The notes under the pieces are model-generated. The model worked only from the letters and a program-made list of their open reading frames with translations, did no database searches and had not been told where the DNA came from. This document shows, in pieces, positions 38,010 to 50,325 of a DNA stretch of 64,000 nt (position 1 is its first letter; every line of letters begins with the position of its first letter). The DNA comes from Vicingaceae bacterium (GTDB lineage Bacteria > Bacteroidota > Bacteroidia > Flavobacteriales_E > Vicingaceae). The stretch is from NCBI GenBank assembly GCA_028245195.1, contig JAOKCF010000002.1, positions 62,001 through 126,000 of the forward strand, written 5' to 3'. A program made the position numbers and the translations under genes.

Positions 38010-39097
38010 TAGCTTGTTCCAAACTCCATCAAATAGGTCTTAATAAATTCATCAAGGCCACCATTCATTACACCATCAACATTTGAGGTTTCATGACCTG
38101 TACGCACATCTTTTACCATTTTATAAGGGTGCATTACATAATTTCGAATTTGAGAACCCCATTCAATCTTCTTCTTATCTGCCTCTATTTCTGCTCTTTT
38201 TTCTAATTTTTTACGCATCTCCATTTCAAAAAGTTGCGACTTCAATAATTGCATCGCCTTGTCTTTGTTTCCCAACTGCGAGCGAGTTTCAGTATTGTTA
38301 ATAATAATTCCGGTTGGTTTATGCGTCAATCGAACACCGGTTTCTACCTTATTCACGTTCTGCCCTCCTGCTCCACCTGAGCGAAACGTATCCCAGGTTA
38401 TATCAGATGGGTTGACATCTATCTCAATGGTATCATCTACTAATGGATAGACATAAACTGAAGCAAATGAAGTATGTCGTTTTGCATTCGAATCAAATGG
38501 TGAAATTCGAACTAAGCGATGCACCCCATTCTCTCCCTTTAAATATCCAAAAGCAAAATCCCCTTCAATTTCCAGACTTACGGTTTTAATTCCAGCAACA
38601 TCTCCATATTGTAAATCGAGCTCTTTCACCTTCATGTTATTCTTCTCCGCCCACATTAAGTACATACGCATTAACATGGACGCCCAATCGCAGCTTTCAG
38701 TACCACCTGCACCAGATGTAATTTGAAGAACAGCACTCAACGAATCCTCCTCAGCGCTTAGCATATTTTTAAACTCTAAGTCATCAATGGCAACCAAAGC
38801 CTTGTTATAGGAAGCCTCAACTTCTTTAGCAGTCACCGCTTCTTCTTTATAGAAATCAAATAAGACTTCAGTATCTTCAACTGCAGTTTTTACTGCTTTG
38901 TAGCCATTCGTCCAAATTTTCTTGTTCCGAATTTGTTTCAATAATTTCTCAGCAGATTTTGAATCATCCCAAAACTCCGGCAACTGAGTTCGCTGCTCTT
39001 CTTCATCAATCTCAATTAATAAATCATCAATATTTAAATAGCCTTTTAATGCTTCAGTTCTTTGTTGAATAGACTTTAATTGATCTTGTGTTATCAT
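38006..39097 (-). CDS. prfB: Peptide chain release factor 2
   Basis: Releases peptides at UGA and UAA. The 363-residue protein carries the RF2 anticodon-like tripeptide SPF (199-201) and the catalytic GGQ (244-246). The usual programmed +1 frameshift after codon GYL (19-21) is absent: the sequence reads on as GYLNIDDLL in one frame, so there is no autoregulation by in-frame UGA. It is convergent with murI with a shared TTAA. Confidence 0.97.
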   Translation of the reverse strand: MITQDQLKSIQQRTEALKGYLNIDDLLIEIDEEEQRTQLPEFWDDSKSAEKLLKQIRNKKIWTNGYKAVKTAVEDTEVLFDFYKEEAVTAKEVEASYNKALVAIDDLEFKNMLSAEEDSLSAVLQITSGAGGTESCDWASMLMRMYLMWAEKNNMKVKELDLQYGDVAGIKTVSLEIEGDFAFGYLKGENGVHRLVRISPFDSNAKRHTSFASVYVYPLVDDTIEIDVNPSDITWDTFRSGGAGGQNVNKVETGVRLTHKPTGIIINNTETRSQLGNKDKAMQLLKSQLFEMEMRKKLEKRAEIEADKKKIEWGSQIRNYVMHPYKMVKDVRTGHETSNVDGVMNGGLDEFIKTYLMEFGTSY

Positions 39098-39183
39098 AGT
39101 ATTTAAGAAAGAAAACCAAAGTTAATCTTTCAGCCGTGAATTTAAAGTAATAGTTCACAATTAACCCCTAATTTTATAAAACC

Positions 39184-43109
<3,926 letters not shown>

Positions 43110-43164
43110 CTAAAATTATTAATTCAAACGCATTTATGTTATTTTTAAGTGATAATATACCAAC

Positions 43165-43773
43165 ATGAAATTCACTGAAAGATACAGCCGCCTTTTTCAA
43201 CTATTATTGCCGTCTCCTTTAAGTATTGCTTTGTTATTAAGCTTAATAACAATTACAGTTGCCTATATTTTCACAGCTAGCCAGTTATCACCTGAGCAGA
43301 ACTATTTAATAACTCTTTTAGAATTCTGGGAACGAGGGTTGTGGAACGAGGGCTTAATGGTTTTTGCTCTGCAAATGATTTTAATGCTGGTGCTCGGTCA
43401 TATACTAGCAATGTCTCCAGTGGTTGGTAAGTTCATCGATAAAATAAGCGTATATGCAACAACTAATGCTAATTCGGCCGCCATGGTTTGCTTCTCCACT
43501 ATAACAGTGGCTCTTTTCAACTGGGGCTTGGGTTTAATTTTTGGTGCTATCATTGTACGTAAAATTGGAGAAAAAGCACAACGAGAAGGCTTTGAACTAA
43601 ACTACCCGTTAATTGGTGCTGCAGGCTATTCCGGCCTCATGGTCTGGCATGGCGGAATTTCCGGATCTTCTACAGCGAAAGTGGCAGAAAATGGCCATTT
43701 AGCTTCGTTAATGGAAGGGATTTTATCTAAAAAAACAGCTGGCGAATTTACCGGCAACTATTCCATTTTCTGA
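43165..43773 (+). CDS. Short-chain fatty-acid transporter (AtoE/TIGR00366-like), N-terminal fragment of a frameshifted gene
   Basis: Membrane protein with several transmembrane helices resembling the short-chain fatty-acid uptake family. It breaks off at residue 202 in an ending (TGNYSIF) unlike the family, while the next ORF continues the protein. Dropping one A from the A7 run at 43729-43735 rejoins the frames as SKKQLANLPATIPFSETVFSPMNL and gives about 464 residues in one ORF, the family's normal size. So this is either a sequence error, slippage at an A-run, or a recent inactivation. Confidence 0.72.
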   Translation: MKFTERYSRLFQLLLPSPLSIALLLSLITITVAYIFTASQLSPEQNYLITLLEFWERGLWNEGLMVFALQMILMLVLGHILAMSPVVGKFIDKISVYATTNANSAAMVCFSTITVALFNWGLGLIFGAIIVRKIGEKAQREGFELNYPLIGAAGYSGLMVWHGGISGSSTAKVAENGHLASLMEGILSKKTAGEFTGNYSIF

Positions 43774-43789
43774 AACTGTTTTCTCTCCT

Positions 43790-44560
43790 ATGAATCTTTT
43801 TGCAAGTGCAGCAGTTCTAATTGTTATCCCGCTATTGATGTACCTTATTGGAAAGCACATTTCAGGAACTAACTTGGATAGATTGAACGCAGGACAAGTT
43901 GAAGTGGATCAGAAAAAAACAACTAAAGGTGCTGAAAAAATTGATTATTCAACTTTCACTACAAAGATAGTTGGGTCAATCATTTTAATTTACCTTGGCT
44001 TTAGAATTACACAAACAACTGAAATACTAAATTTTACCTTCATTACTCCAAATTTTATCAACTTAAGCCTACTTGGTCTTGGGTTTTTCTTCCATAAAAA
44101 TATTCTAGGATTTTTGAAAGCAACTGACCATGCAATAGGCGGGACTTCAGGAATACTTATTCAATTCCCATTATATTTTGGCATTATGGGAATCATGAAA
44201 GAATCAGGATTGATTCATCACTTTTCAGACATTTTTGTATCGAACTCGTCAGCAACAAGTTTTCCAATATTTACTTTATTCAGTGCCGGACTTGTAAATG
44301 TATTTGTTCCTAGTGGCGGAGGGCAGTGGGCAATTCAAGGACCAATCATTGTGCAAGCAGTTGAAAGTTTACAAACTTCATTACCAAAAAGTATTATGGC
44401 ATTGACCTACGGTGACCAACTAACCAACATGTTACAGCCATTTTGGGCACTGCCTCTGCTAGGAATTACCAAGTTAAGTGCGAAAGAAATTTTACCTTAT
44501 ACTCTTATAATGATGACAGTAGCTGGGACTATTTACATTGGTGCACTTCTGCTCTTTTAA
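43790..44560 (+). CDS. Short-chain fatty-acid transporter (AtoE/TIGR00366-like), C-terminal fragment
   Basis: The C-terminal half (256 residues if taken from its first ATG, but reading open upstream) of the transporter split at 43729-43735. It shows several hydrophobic segments and the family's NVFVPSGGGQWAIQGPI stretch. It has no signal or start features of its own, supporting a single original gene. Its stop (TTAA) overlaps that of the permease gene on the other strand. Confidence 0.72.
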   Translation: MNLFASAAVLIVIPLLMYLIGKHISGTNLDRLNAGQVEVDQKKTTKGAEKIDYSTFTTKIVGSIILIYLGFRITQTTEILNFTFITPNFINLSLLGLGFFFHKNILGFLKATDHAIGGTSGILIQFPLYFGIMGIMKESGLIHHFSDIFVSNSSATSFPIFTLFSAGLVNVFVPSGGGQWAIQGPIIVQAVESLQTSLPKSIMALTYGDQLTNMLQPFWALPLLGITKLSAKEILPYTLIMMTVAGTIYIGALLLF

Positions 44561-45672
44561 ACCCCTACTTGCTTTATATTTTTAGTATCAAAAGCATCTC
44601 GTAAGCCATTTCCTAAAAGTACAAATGAGAGCACCAACAAACAGATTGCTATGCCAGGATAGATTGCCAAATAAGCATCTCCTGTGATAATATATCCTTT
44701 GTGCTCTGCAATCATTTTACCCCAAGTTGCCTGTGGTGGTTGAGCTCCCAAACCCAAAAAACTTAAGCCAGCTTCAATTAAAATTGCCGCTGCAAAATTT
44801 GAAGCTGAAATAACGATAATGGGTCCTGTTACATTAGGTAAAATATGCCGAACAATTATTCTAGCATTTGTAAAACCAAAAGACTTCCCTGCTTCTACAA
44901 ACTCCATTTGCTTGGTACTCATTACCTGTCCTCTAACTACTCTAGCTACTTCTACCCACATGGTAAGTCCAACGGCAACAAAAACTTGCCAAAATCCTTT
45001 CCCTAAGGCCAAAGTCATGGCAATAACCAACAGTAAAGTAGGAATTGACCAAATTACATTGATGAACCACATAATTAAATCATCTACCTTACCACCGTAA
45101 TAGGCTGCTATTGCACCCAGGCTAATTCCAATAAATAAAGAAATAAGAATAGAAATAAACCCCACTGTAAACGAAATCCAAGTACCTCCCATCAATCGAC
45201 TCAACATATCCCTTCCATATCGGTCTGTTCCAAGCCAATACGTTTTTCTTATGATGATCTCTGCTTCGATAAATGACTCAAAATCTGATGAATTAAAGCG
45301 GAGTAATTCGCCTTTATTAAAATCGTTCCCGGTAAATTTTTCGATTTCAATTTCATTTCCAGTAATAGAATAATTAGCCACCGGAATCTCTATAAAGTCA
45401 GGCTGAAAACCATAAATAAACTCATGAAAGAAGGATGACAAAGACCCTTGAGAGTTGGGAAGTAAAAGCATCTGAACTGAAAATCCTGGTGACTTTCGAG
45501 CTAACTCCAAGTGCTGATCATTTGCCTTAGGAGAAGAATCTGGACGAAGTATTGGCCCTGCCGCTGCAACACACAAAAATACTGCGATCACAAAAAGACC
45601 CATGACTGCAATTTTATTTTGCAATAATTTTTTCCAAGCTAATCGAAGTGGGGACTGGTTTTGTTTACTCAA
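44557..45672 (-). CDS. OppC/DppC-like ABC transporter permease, orphan
   Basis: Inner-membrane permease of a peptide/nickel-type ABC importer. The 371-residue protein has one helix near the N-terminus (about 20-40), then an unusual extracytoplasmic insert (about 45-143), then YWLGTDRYGRDMLSR (147-159) and the EAG...G loop (about 260-266) that contacts the ATPase. No ATPase, second permease or binding protein lies nearby, so partners must be elsewhere. It is five bases downstream of a glycosyltransferase. Confidence 0.85.
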   Translation of the reverse strand: MSKQNQSPLRLAWKKLLQNKIAVMGLFVIAVFLCVAAAGPILRPDSSPKANDQHLELARKSPGFSVQMLLLPNSQGSLSSFFHEFIYGFQPDFIEIPVANYSITGNEIEIEKFTGNDFNKGELLRFNSSDFESFIEAEIIIRKTYWLGTDRYGRDMLSRLMGGTWISFTVGFISILISLFIGISLGAIAAYYGGKVDDLIMWFINVIWSIPTLLLVIAMTLALGKGFWQVFVAVGLTMWVEVARVVRGQVMSTKQMEFVEAGKSFGFTNARIIVRHILPNVTGPIIVISASNFAAAILIEAGLSFLGLGAQPPQATWGKMIAEHKGYIITGDAYLAIYPGIAICLLVLSFVLLGNGLRDAFDTKNIKQVGV

Positions 45673-45677
45673 ACTAG

Positions 45678-46778
45678 TTAGATTTTACGCCCTTTCCATT
45701 GTGGCCGATAAAACAAAGATAACAAAGCAATTCCTACCGAATAAAAAGGATATAAAATAGACAAAATGAATGTGCCTTTTACAATCGATTTTGGTCGAAG
45801 AAATAGAGGCAGCTGCTGCACAAGGAGTAAATCAAGCACCCACTTAAATAAAAAACAACCAATGAAAAATTTCAACGAATACAGCTTCATCAAAGTGCCT
45901 ACAAACACCCATAAAATGGATAGGTTTGTTGCAAATATTATAGAGCCAATCTTCAGAGTGTCTATGTCTTTGTAATTCTTAGACTTTGAAGCCCACCTAA
46001 TTCGTTGCTCAAAAAATGAAGCATAACTCGCTTTAGAAGGTGTAGTAACTACTGAACTTTCTCTCTCAGAAAATACGATGCAACTCTTTCCAAACTTCTT
46101 TTTTAAACCATGAAGAAAAAAAACATCATCCCCTGTGTTGACTATTAAATTGTTTGCGTATGCTCCACTTTCTTCAAAAGCAGCTTTTCTGAATGAGTAA
46201 TTCGCACCATTTGATAGGATTGCCCGTTTTCTTCGACAAGTAACTAGAGTAATAGCCATTAGGGTGGAGAACTCGACCTTTTGTAGTGTCTGAAAGCAGC
46301 TTTTAGAACCGCTTAGCCGCACCGCGCCTAAAACCATCTTAACTTCTTTCTTCCCAAATGGCTGAATCATGGTATTTACCCAATTGGGGGGTAGCTCACA
46401 ATCTGCATCAGTGCAAAGAACTAAACCAGAGCTTGCCTGCTGGACCCCCAGGGAAATTCCAGCTTTTTTACCAAATTCCCCTTCTAAGTTAACGTGCCGA
46501 ATTGCCAAACTTGAATACTTTGTGAGCTCCTGAATCAATATAGAACCTCCATCAGTTGAGTTATCATTTACCAGGATAATTTCCAGCTTAGCTTTATCAA
46601 CTGATTGACTTTCTATGCCTTTAATTAATCGTTCCAAATTATATTTCTCATTGCGATAAACGATAATTAATGATACGGGCTCTATTTCAGCGCTCAGATC
46701 ATCTTCTTGTTCGAATTTCTTCGCTAAAACCAACCACCCCGTCATAATTGCATACATTAAAAAGATAAATCCAATCAT
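45678..46778 (-). CDS. Membrane-linked family 2 glycosyltransferase
   Basis: A 366-residue GT2 enzyme with an N-terminal hydrophobic segment, LIIVYRNEKYNLERL and VNDNSTDGGS (nucleotide binding), DADCEL (metal binding), QRxRWxxK as EQRIRWASK (acceptor-site signature of processive GT2 enzymes), and several C-terminal membrane helices. It overlaps the flippase-like gene by ATGA and is followed closely by the permease, forming a three-gene unit. It probably makes an envelope glycan or glycolipid. Confidence 0.85.
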   Translation of the reverse strand: MIGFIFLMYAIMTGWLVLAKKFEQEDDLSAEIEPVSLIIVYRNEKYNLERLIKGIESQSVDKAKLEIILVNDNSTDGGSILIQELTKYSSLAIRHVNLEGEFGKKAGISLGVQQASSGLVLCTDADCELPPNWVNTMIQPFGKKEVKMVLGAVRLSGSKSCFQTLQKVEFSTLMAITLVTCRRKRAILSNGANYSFRKAAFEESGAYANNLIVNTGDDVFFLHGLKKKFGKSCIVFSERESSVVTTPSKASYASFFEQRIRWASKSKNYKDIDTLKIGSIIFATNLSILWVFVGTLMKLYSLKFFIGCFLFKWVLDLLLVQQLPLFLRPKSIVKGTFILSILYPFYSVGIALLSLFYRPQWKGRKI

Positions 46779-47737
46779 ACTTTCTCGGGATTTATGATCG
46801 GAAACAGTTTGAATGAACTTATAAAATAAAAGCCAACCATGGCCGGCAAAAGCAAATTAATAAACCAAAGTAAGGTAGAAGCAATTACCCCAAATTCTCC
46901 ACTACTTAAAAAAGCTTGAAATACAAAAAAACTTACTGACCCTCTCACTAGTAATCCTGACAACCACCCGGTTGGTATGATAGCCGTGATCAAAAACACA
47001 AATGCAATTGAACTACATGTTATGACTACATCTAAGTCTGGTGTAAAGCACCGAATTAAAAGAACGTATTGAATACAAAAAATTATGTACCGAAGAATAC
47101 TTAAAATTAAAATCTGTAACCTGCTATTTATTGGAATCTCAAATGATACCTGCTGCATATGTTTTTGTAAAAATAACTTGATAAAACCAAAACGAAATTT
47201 TGATTTGAAATACAACCAACAGCAAGCAATTATCAATGCAAAGACCGCAATTGATAGCGTAAACCCTTGAAGAGGTAACGTCAACATTTCGCCTATTACT
47301 AAAAAACTCAATAAGCCAAAGATAGTCGTTGTTAGCAACTGGCTTAAAGACAAAAAACCACTATAAAAAAGTGCTTGACTTCTCTTATTCTTGTGAATAC
47401 TTATCACTCTACCTCCATAATCTCCTACTCCGTTTGGTGTTATTATAGACAAGGTTACTCCGCTTAATACAGATTTTATACTTTCTGCCCAAGATAAGTT
47501 TTGTGTATCCTTTAGTACCCATTTCCACTTTAAGGTTTCTATTCCCCAATTAATAGGAACGAGCCCTGCAACCACCATAACAATCAGAAAATTAGAAACC
47601 ATTACGTCATAAAGACTTTCCCAATCCAAATTATTCACTTTAGAATCGAACGCTGACTTGAGGTAGTAAATGCTCAAGAATACGATGATTATAGTAACCA
47701 AAGTATTGCCTATTTTATATAGCTTTGTCTTTTCCAA
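46775..47737 (-). CDS. Lysylphosphatidylglycerol synthase/flippase-like (UPF0104) membrane protein
   Basis: A 320-residue polytopic membrane protein, about eight helices, of the family that includes the flippase part of MprF. The TPNGVGDYGGRV stretch is the conserved loop. The start is a TTG at 47737, whose first base is paired with the first base of the ruvC ATG. In Bacteroidota these are often encoded beside glycosyltransferases, as here, and probably move or modify lipid-linked intermediates. Confidence 0.8.
   Translation of the reverse strand: MEKTKLYKIGNTLVTIIIVFLSIYYLKSAFDSKVNNLDWESLYDVMVSNFLIVMVVAGLVPINWGIETLKWKWVLKDTQNLSWAESIKSVLSGVTLSIITPNGVGDYGGRVISIHKNKRSQALFYSGFLSLSQLLTTTIFGLLSFLVIGEMLTLPLQGFTLSIAVFALIIACCWLYFKSKFRFGFIKLFLQKHMQQVSFEIPINSRLQILILSILRYIIFCIQYVLLIRCFTPDLDVVITCSSIAFVFLITAIIPTGWLSGLLVRGSVSFFVFQAFLSSGEFGVIASTLLWFINLLLPAMVGFYFISSFKLFPIINPEKV
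47720..47727 (+). promoter_or_regulatory. Bacteroidota -7 promoter element for ruvC
   Basis: TAGCTTTG is an exact TAnnTTTG match, nine bases before the ruvC ATG at 47737. It lies inside the coding start of the divergent flippase-like gene. Confidence 0.4.
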
Positions 47738-48306
47738 TGAGCGCTAAAGTTAAAGAAGTAGAAAAGATTATTTTGGGTATCGATCCTGGTACTTCAATCA
47801 TGGGTTATGGAATTATTTCTGTCTTTAAAGGCGAAATAAAATTATTAGCCATGGGCGTAATTCAGTTGGCTAAATTAGGAGATCATGCACTAAGGCTTCA
47901 ACGAATTTTTGAACGAACTGTCTCACTCATTGATCAATTTAAGGTGGATGAGATGGCAATTGAGGCGCCATTTTATGGTAAGAATGCTCAGTCGATGCTA
48001 AAGTTGGGAAGAGCTCAAGGAGTTGCAATGGCTGCCTCTATGACAAGAGAGGTGCCTGCAACTGAGTACATGCCAACAAAAGTTAAAAAAGCCGTTACAG
48101 GAAAAGGAGCTGCTTCCAAGCAACAGGTTGCCGCCATGGTGAAATCTATCGTACAGTATAAGGAAGATTCTAGTTATTTAGATGCTACTGATGCATTAGC
48201 AGTCGCGATTTGTCACCATTTTCAGGGGAATGCCTTGGTAGGAAATAAAAAATCTTACTCAGGTTGGGGTTCCTTCTTAAAAGACAATCCTGAGCGAAAA
48301 GCTTAA
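47737..48306 (+). CDS. ruvC: Crossover junction endodeoxyribonuclease RuvC
   Basis: Holliday-junction resolvase. I use the ATG at 47737 (MSAKVKEVEKIILGIDPGTS), not the TTG four codons earlier. The 189-residue protein has the four acidic active-site positions: Asp in LGIDPGT, Glu in AIEAPFYG, and the DATDALAVAICH pair. It is convergent with the HIT gene (TTAA overlap). ruvA and ruvB are not in the window. Confidence 0.96.
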   Translation: MSAKVKEVEKIILGIDPGTSIMGYGIISVFKGEIKLLAMGVIQLAKLGDHALRLQRIFERTVSLIDQFKVDEMAIEAPFYGKNAQSMLKLGRAQGVAMAASMTREVPATEYMPTKVKKAVTGKGAASKQQVAAMVKSIVQYKEDSSYLDATDALAVAICHHFQGNALVGNKKSYSGWGSFLKDNPERKA

Positions 48307-48689
48307 GAATTAATTTTGTCTGCTGTTTCTTTTAGTACTTCCATGGATACATCCATTTTGGGTGAAGCAAAATTAATATCATTAACGTTATTTATTGGCA
48401 CGAGGTGTATGTGTGCGTGAGCTACTTCTAAACCTACTACAGCAACACCAATTCGTTTACAATCTATTTTCGCTTTTATTTTTTTTGCCACAACTTGAGC
48501 GAACTTCCACATTTCTATGTATTCTTCGCTTTCCATGTCAAAAATATAATCAGTCTCCTTTTTGGGAATAATTAAAGTATGTCCTAAAGCTAGAGGTTGA
48601 ATGTCTAAAAAGCCCAAAAAAGATTCATTCTCAACAATTTTAAAACTCGAAATTTCTCCACTTATTATTTTTGAAAATATTGTTGCCAT
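48303..48689 (-). CDS. HIT-family nucleotide-binding hydrolase
   Basis: A 128-residue histidine-triad protein: FSKIISGEISSFKIVE start, LGHTLIIPKKE, and HAHIHLVPI as the HxHxH motif with the catalytic central His. Such proteins hydrolyse adenosine phosphoramidates or related conjugates. Its start overlaps the greA stop by one base, so the two genes form one unit. Confidence 0.93.
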   Translation of the reverse strand: MATIFSKIISGEISSFKIVENESFLGFLDIQPLALGHTLIIPKKETDYIFDMESEEYIEMWKFAQVVAKKIKAKIDCKRIGVAVVGLEVAHAHIHLVPINNVNDINFASPKMDVSMEVLKETADKINS

Positions 48690-49162
48690 TATCTAGTAAT
48701 ATCAACCACTTCAAATTTCATTGATCCAGACGGAACGATGACTTCTGCAACATCACCCACTTTCTTACCTAGTAAACCTTTAGCTATTGGAGATTCTACC
48801 GAAATTCTTTTTTCAGCCATATTCGCTTCCTTCTCTGAAACGATAGTGTATTGCATTTCTGATCCATTAGCTAGATTCTTAATCTTCACTTTTGAAAGAA
48901 TTAAAACCTTCGTTGTATCTAACTCAGATTCATCTACCACTCTTGAATTTGCAACAAGCGTCTCCAGTTTACTAATTTTCAATTCCAACAAGCCTTGGGC
49001 CTCTTTCGCGGCGTCGTACTCGGCATTTTCAGACAAGTCACCCTTATCCCTAGCTTCAGCAATTTGTGCCGAAATTGATGGGCGTTCAACTTTTCTTAAT
49101 TGATTCAATTCATCAATCACTTTTCTTAAGCCTTCTTCTGTGAAATAACTAATTTGACTCAT
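48689..49162 (-). CDS. greA: Transcription elongation factor GreA
   Basis: Stimulates transcript cleavage by backtracked RNA polymerase. The 157-residue protein has the N-terminal coiled coil with the EARDKGDLSENAEYDAAKEAQ tip (acidic residues) and the C-terminal FKBP-like domain ending in EVIVPSGSMKFEVVDITR. The leader contains a promoter-like element and a terminator-like hairpin. Confidence 0.96.
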   Translation of the reverse strand: MSQISYFTEEGLRKVIDELNQLRKVERPSISAQIAEARDKGDLSENAEYDAAKEAQGLLELKISKLETLVANSRVVDESELDTTKVLILSKVKIKNLANGSEMQYTIVSEKEANMAEKRISVESPIAKGLLGKKVGDVAEVIVPSGSMKFEVVDITR

Positions 49163-49189
49163 TTTGTATTTACTAAGTGTATGAAATTC

Positions 49190-49216
49190 AAAAAGAGAAC
49201 CCCTCTCGAGATTCTC
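49190..49216 (-). terminator. Terminator-like hairpin in the greA leader or porV end
   Basis: On the minus strand the 22-base hairpin GAGAATCTC-GAGA-GGGGTTCTC has nine pairs (two G-U) closed by a GNRA tetraloop, followed by TTTTT. It lies 27 bases past the stop of the PorV-like gene and before greA, so it either ends the receptor operon or acts as an attenuator for greA. Confidence 0.65.
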
Positions 49217-49220
49217 CTTT

Positions 49221-49228
49221 CAAATGTA
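49221..49228 (-). promoter_or_regulatory. Bacteroidota -7 promoter element upstream of the greA hairpin
   Basis: Minus-strand TACATTTG is an exact TAnnTTTG match lying before the hairpin, so a transcript from it would have to pass that hairpin to reach greA. Confidence 0.4.
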
Positions 49229-49242
49229 AGATTTTTTTAAAT

Positions 49243-50322
49243 TTAGAATGTCAACCTCAATCCGATTGCATGGGTCCCATCAAAAGTTCTTGTGAACCTG
49301 TAAGAATAATCCAAACCAATTGTAGAACCTGTTTTGTTTGTTGGAATTTCAACGGTAGCTCCCATTGTAGGTCCTACAGACGTTGTTCTAAATTCAACTT
49401 CATCAGTAGCATCGGTTTCGAAAACATAACCCGCTCTAAACATAAACTTGTCTTGAAATGCATATTCTCCACCTACACGTATTTGATCCTTTGTAAAAGA
49501 GTTTGAAGTGAATGTACCACTTGCAGTTACTCTATGATCCGCCAAGAATGAACCGTCTTCGCTTTCCTCAACCTCAGTTAAAAAGAAATCATAAGAAGCA
49601 CCGATATTCACTAAAGAAGGTAATTCAAAATCATTTGTTCTTCTCTGGAAAGTAAGCGTCTGATCTGTATTTTGCTTATCTGCTTGAATGGACAACCCAT
49701 TTCCTGAATATCTTGAAGTTGGTCCTACATTTCTTAACGTAATTCCAAATTTAAATGCGTCATACTTTGCTGTCTTATAACTAACCCCTGCATCAATTGA
49801 TACCCCACTTGCATTAACATCTGCAGTTGACTCGGTTACAATTCGAACAACTAACCCTCCACTAATACTATTAGAAAATTGCTTTGAGTAAGCGAATCCG
49901 ATGTTCAAATAATTTGGTTCATAGTTCCCAATTCCACCATCAGGTAAATCAGCAGTAGTAATTGGAATTTCACCAAAACTCATTCGAGTTACGGTTAATC
50001 CCATTACTCCGGCATCTCCTAATTTTTTTGCAAACCCAAAGCTCAATAGATTAATATCAGTTCCACTCAACCAACTCGTGTTTGAAAATAATACCTCCGT
50101 ATTTTTCGTAAAAGCTAACCCTGCTACATTCAGATTCATTGCTTCCAACCCTCTTGCGCTGGCAGTGTTTGCTCCACCCCAACCTGAGCTTCTGGCCCAC
50201 GGATTAATCAACAACTCTGAAGCTCCCGCTTCACCAGCTCTATCCTCATTTCCGGAAAAGGCATCGAATGAAATAAATGCCAATGCCAAGGCTATTGTAT
50301 AAGTTATATTTTTCATATTCAT
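49243..50322 (-). CDS. PorV/PorQ-family outer-membrane protein
   Basis: A 359-residue barrel protein related to PorV of the T9SS, which binds the C-terminal domains of cargo on the outer surface. A signal peptide (to about AFSG) precedes a mature start ELLINPWARSSGWGGANTAS, where PorV proteins carry an N-terminal NPA-like motif. The C-terminus ends in an aromatic strand (HAIGLRLTF). It directly follows the 1421-residue T9SS protein by three bases and is probably its dedicated surface partner. Confidence 0.85.
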   Translation of the reverse strand: MNMKNITYTIALALAFISFDAFSGNEDRAGEAGASELLINPWARSSGWGGANTASARGLEAMNLNVAGLAFTKNTEVLFSNTSWLSGTDINLLSFGFAKKLGDAGVMGLTVTRMSFGEIPITTADLPDGGIGNYEPNYLNIGFAYSKQFSNSISGGLVVRIVTESTADVNASGVSIDAGVSYKTAKYDAFKFGITLRNVGPTSRYSGNGLSIQADKQNTDQTLTFQRRTNDFELPSLVNIGASYDFFLTEVEESEDGSFLADHRVTASGTFTSNSFTKDQIRVGGEYAFQDKFMFRAGYVFETDATDEVEFRTTSVGPTMGATVEIPTNKTGSTIGLDYSYRFTRTFDGTHAIGLRLTF

Positions 50323-50325
50323 TTT

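Noticed and set aside
43725-43745. Programmed ribosomal frameshift in the transporter gene at A AAA AAA C
   Set aside because: The needed change is +1 (or loss of one A), while A-run slippery sites of this kind favour -1; a homopolymer error or transcriptional slippage fits better.
49177-49506. A 109-codon plus-strand ORF opposite the end of the PorV-like gene
   Set aside because: It is antisense to a well-supported barrel gene, has no homology pattern I recognise, and crosses the intergenic hairpin.
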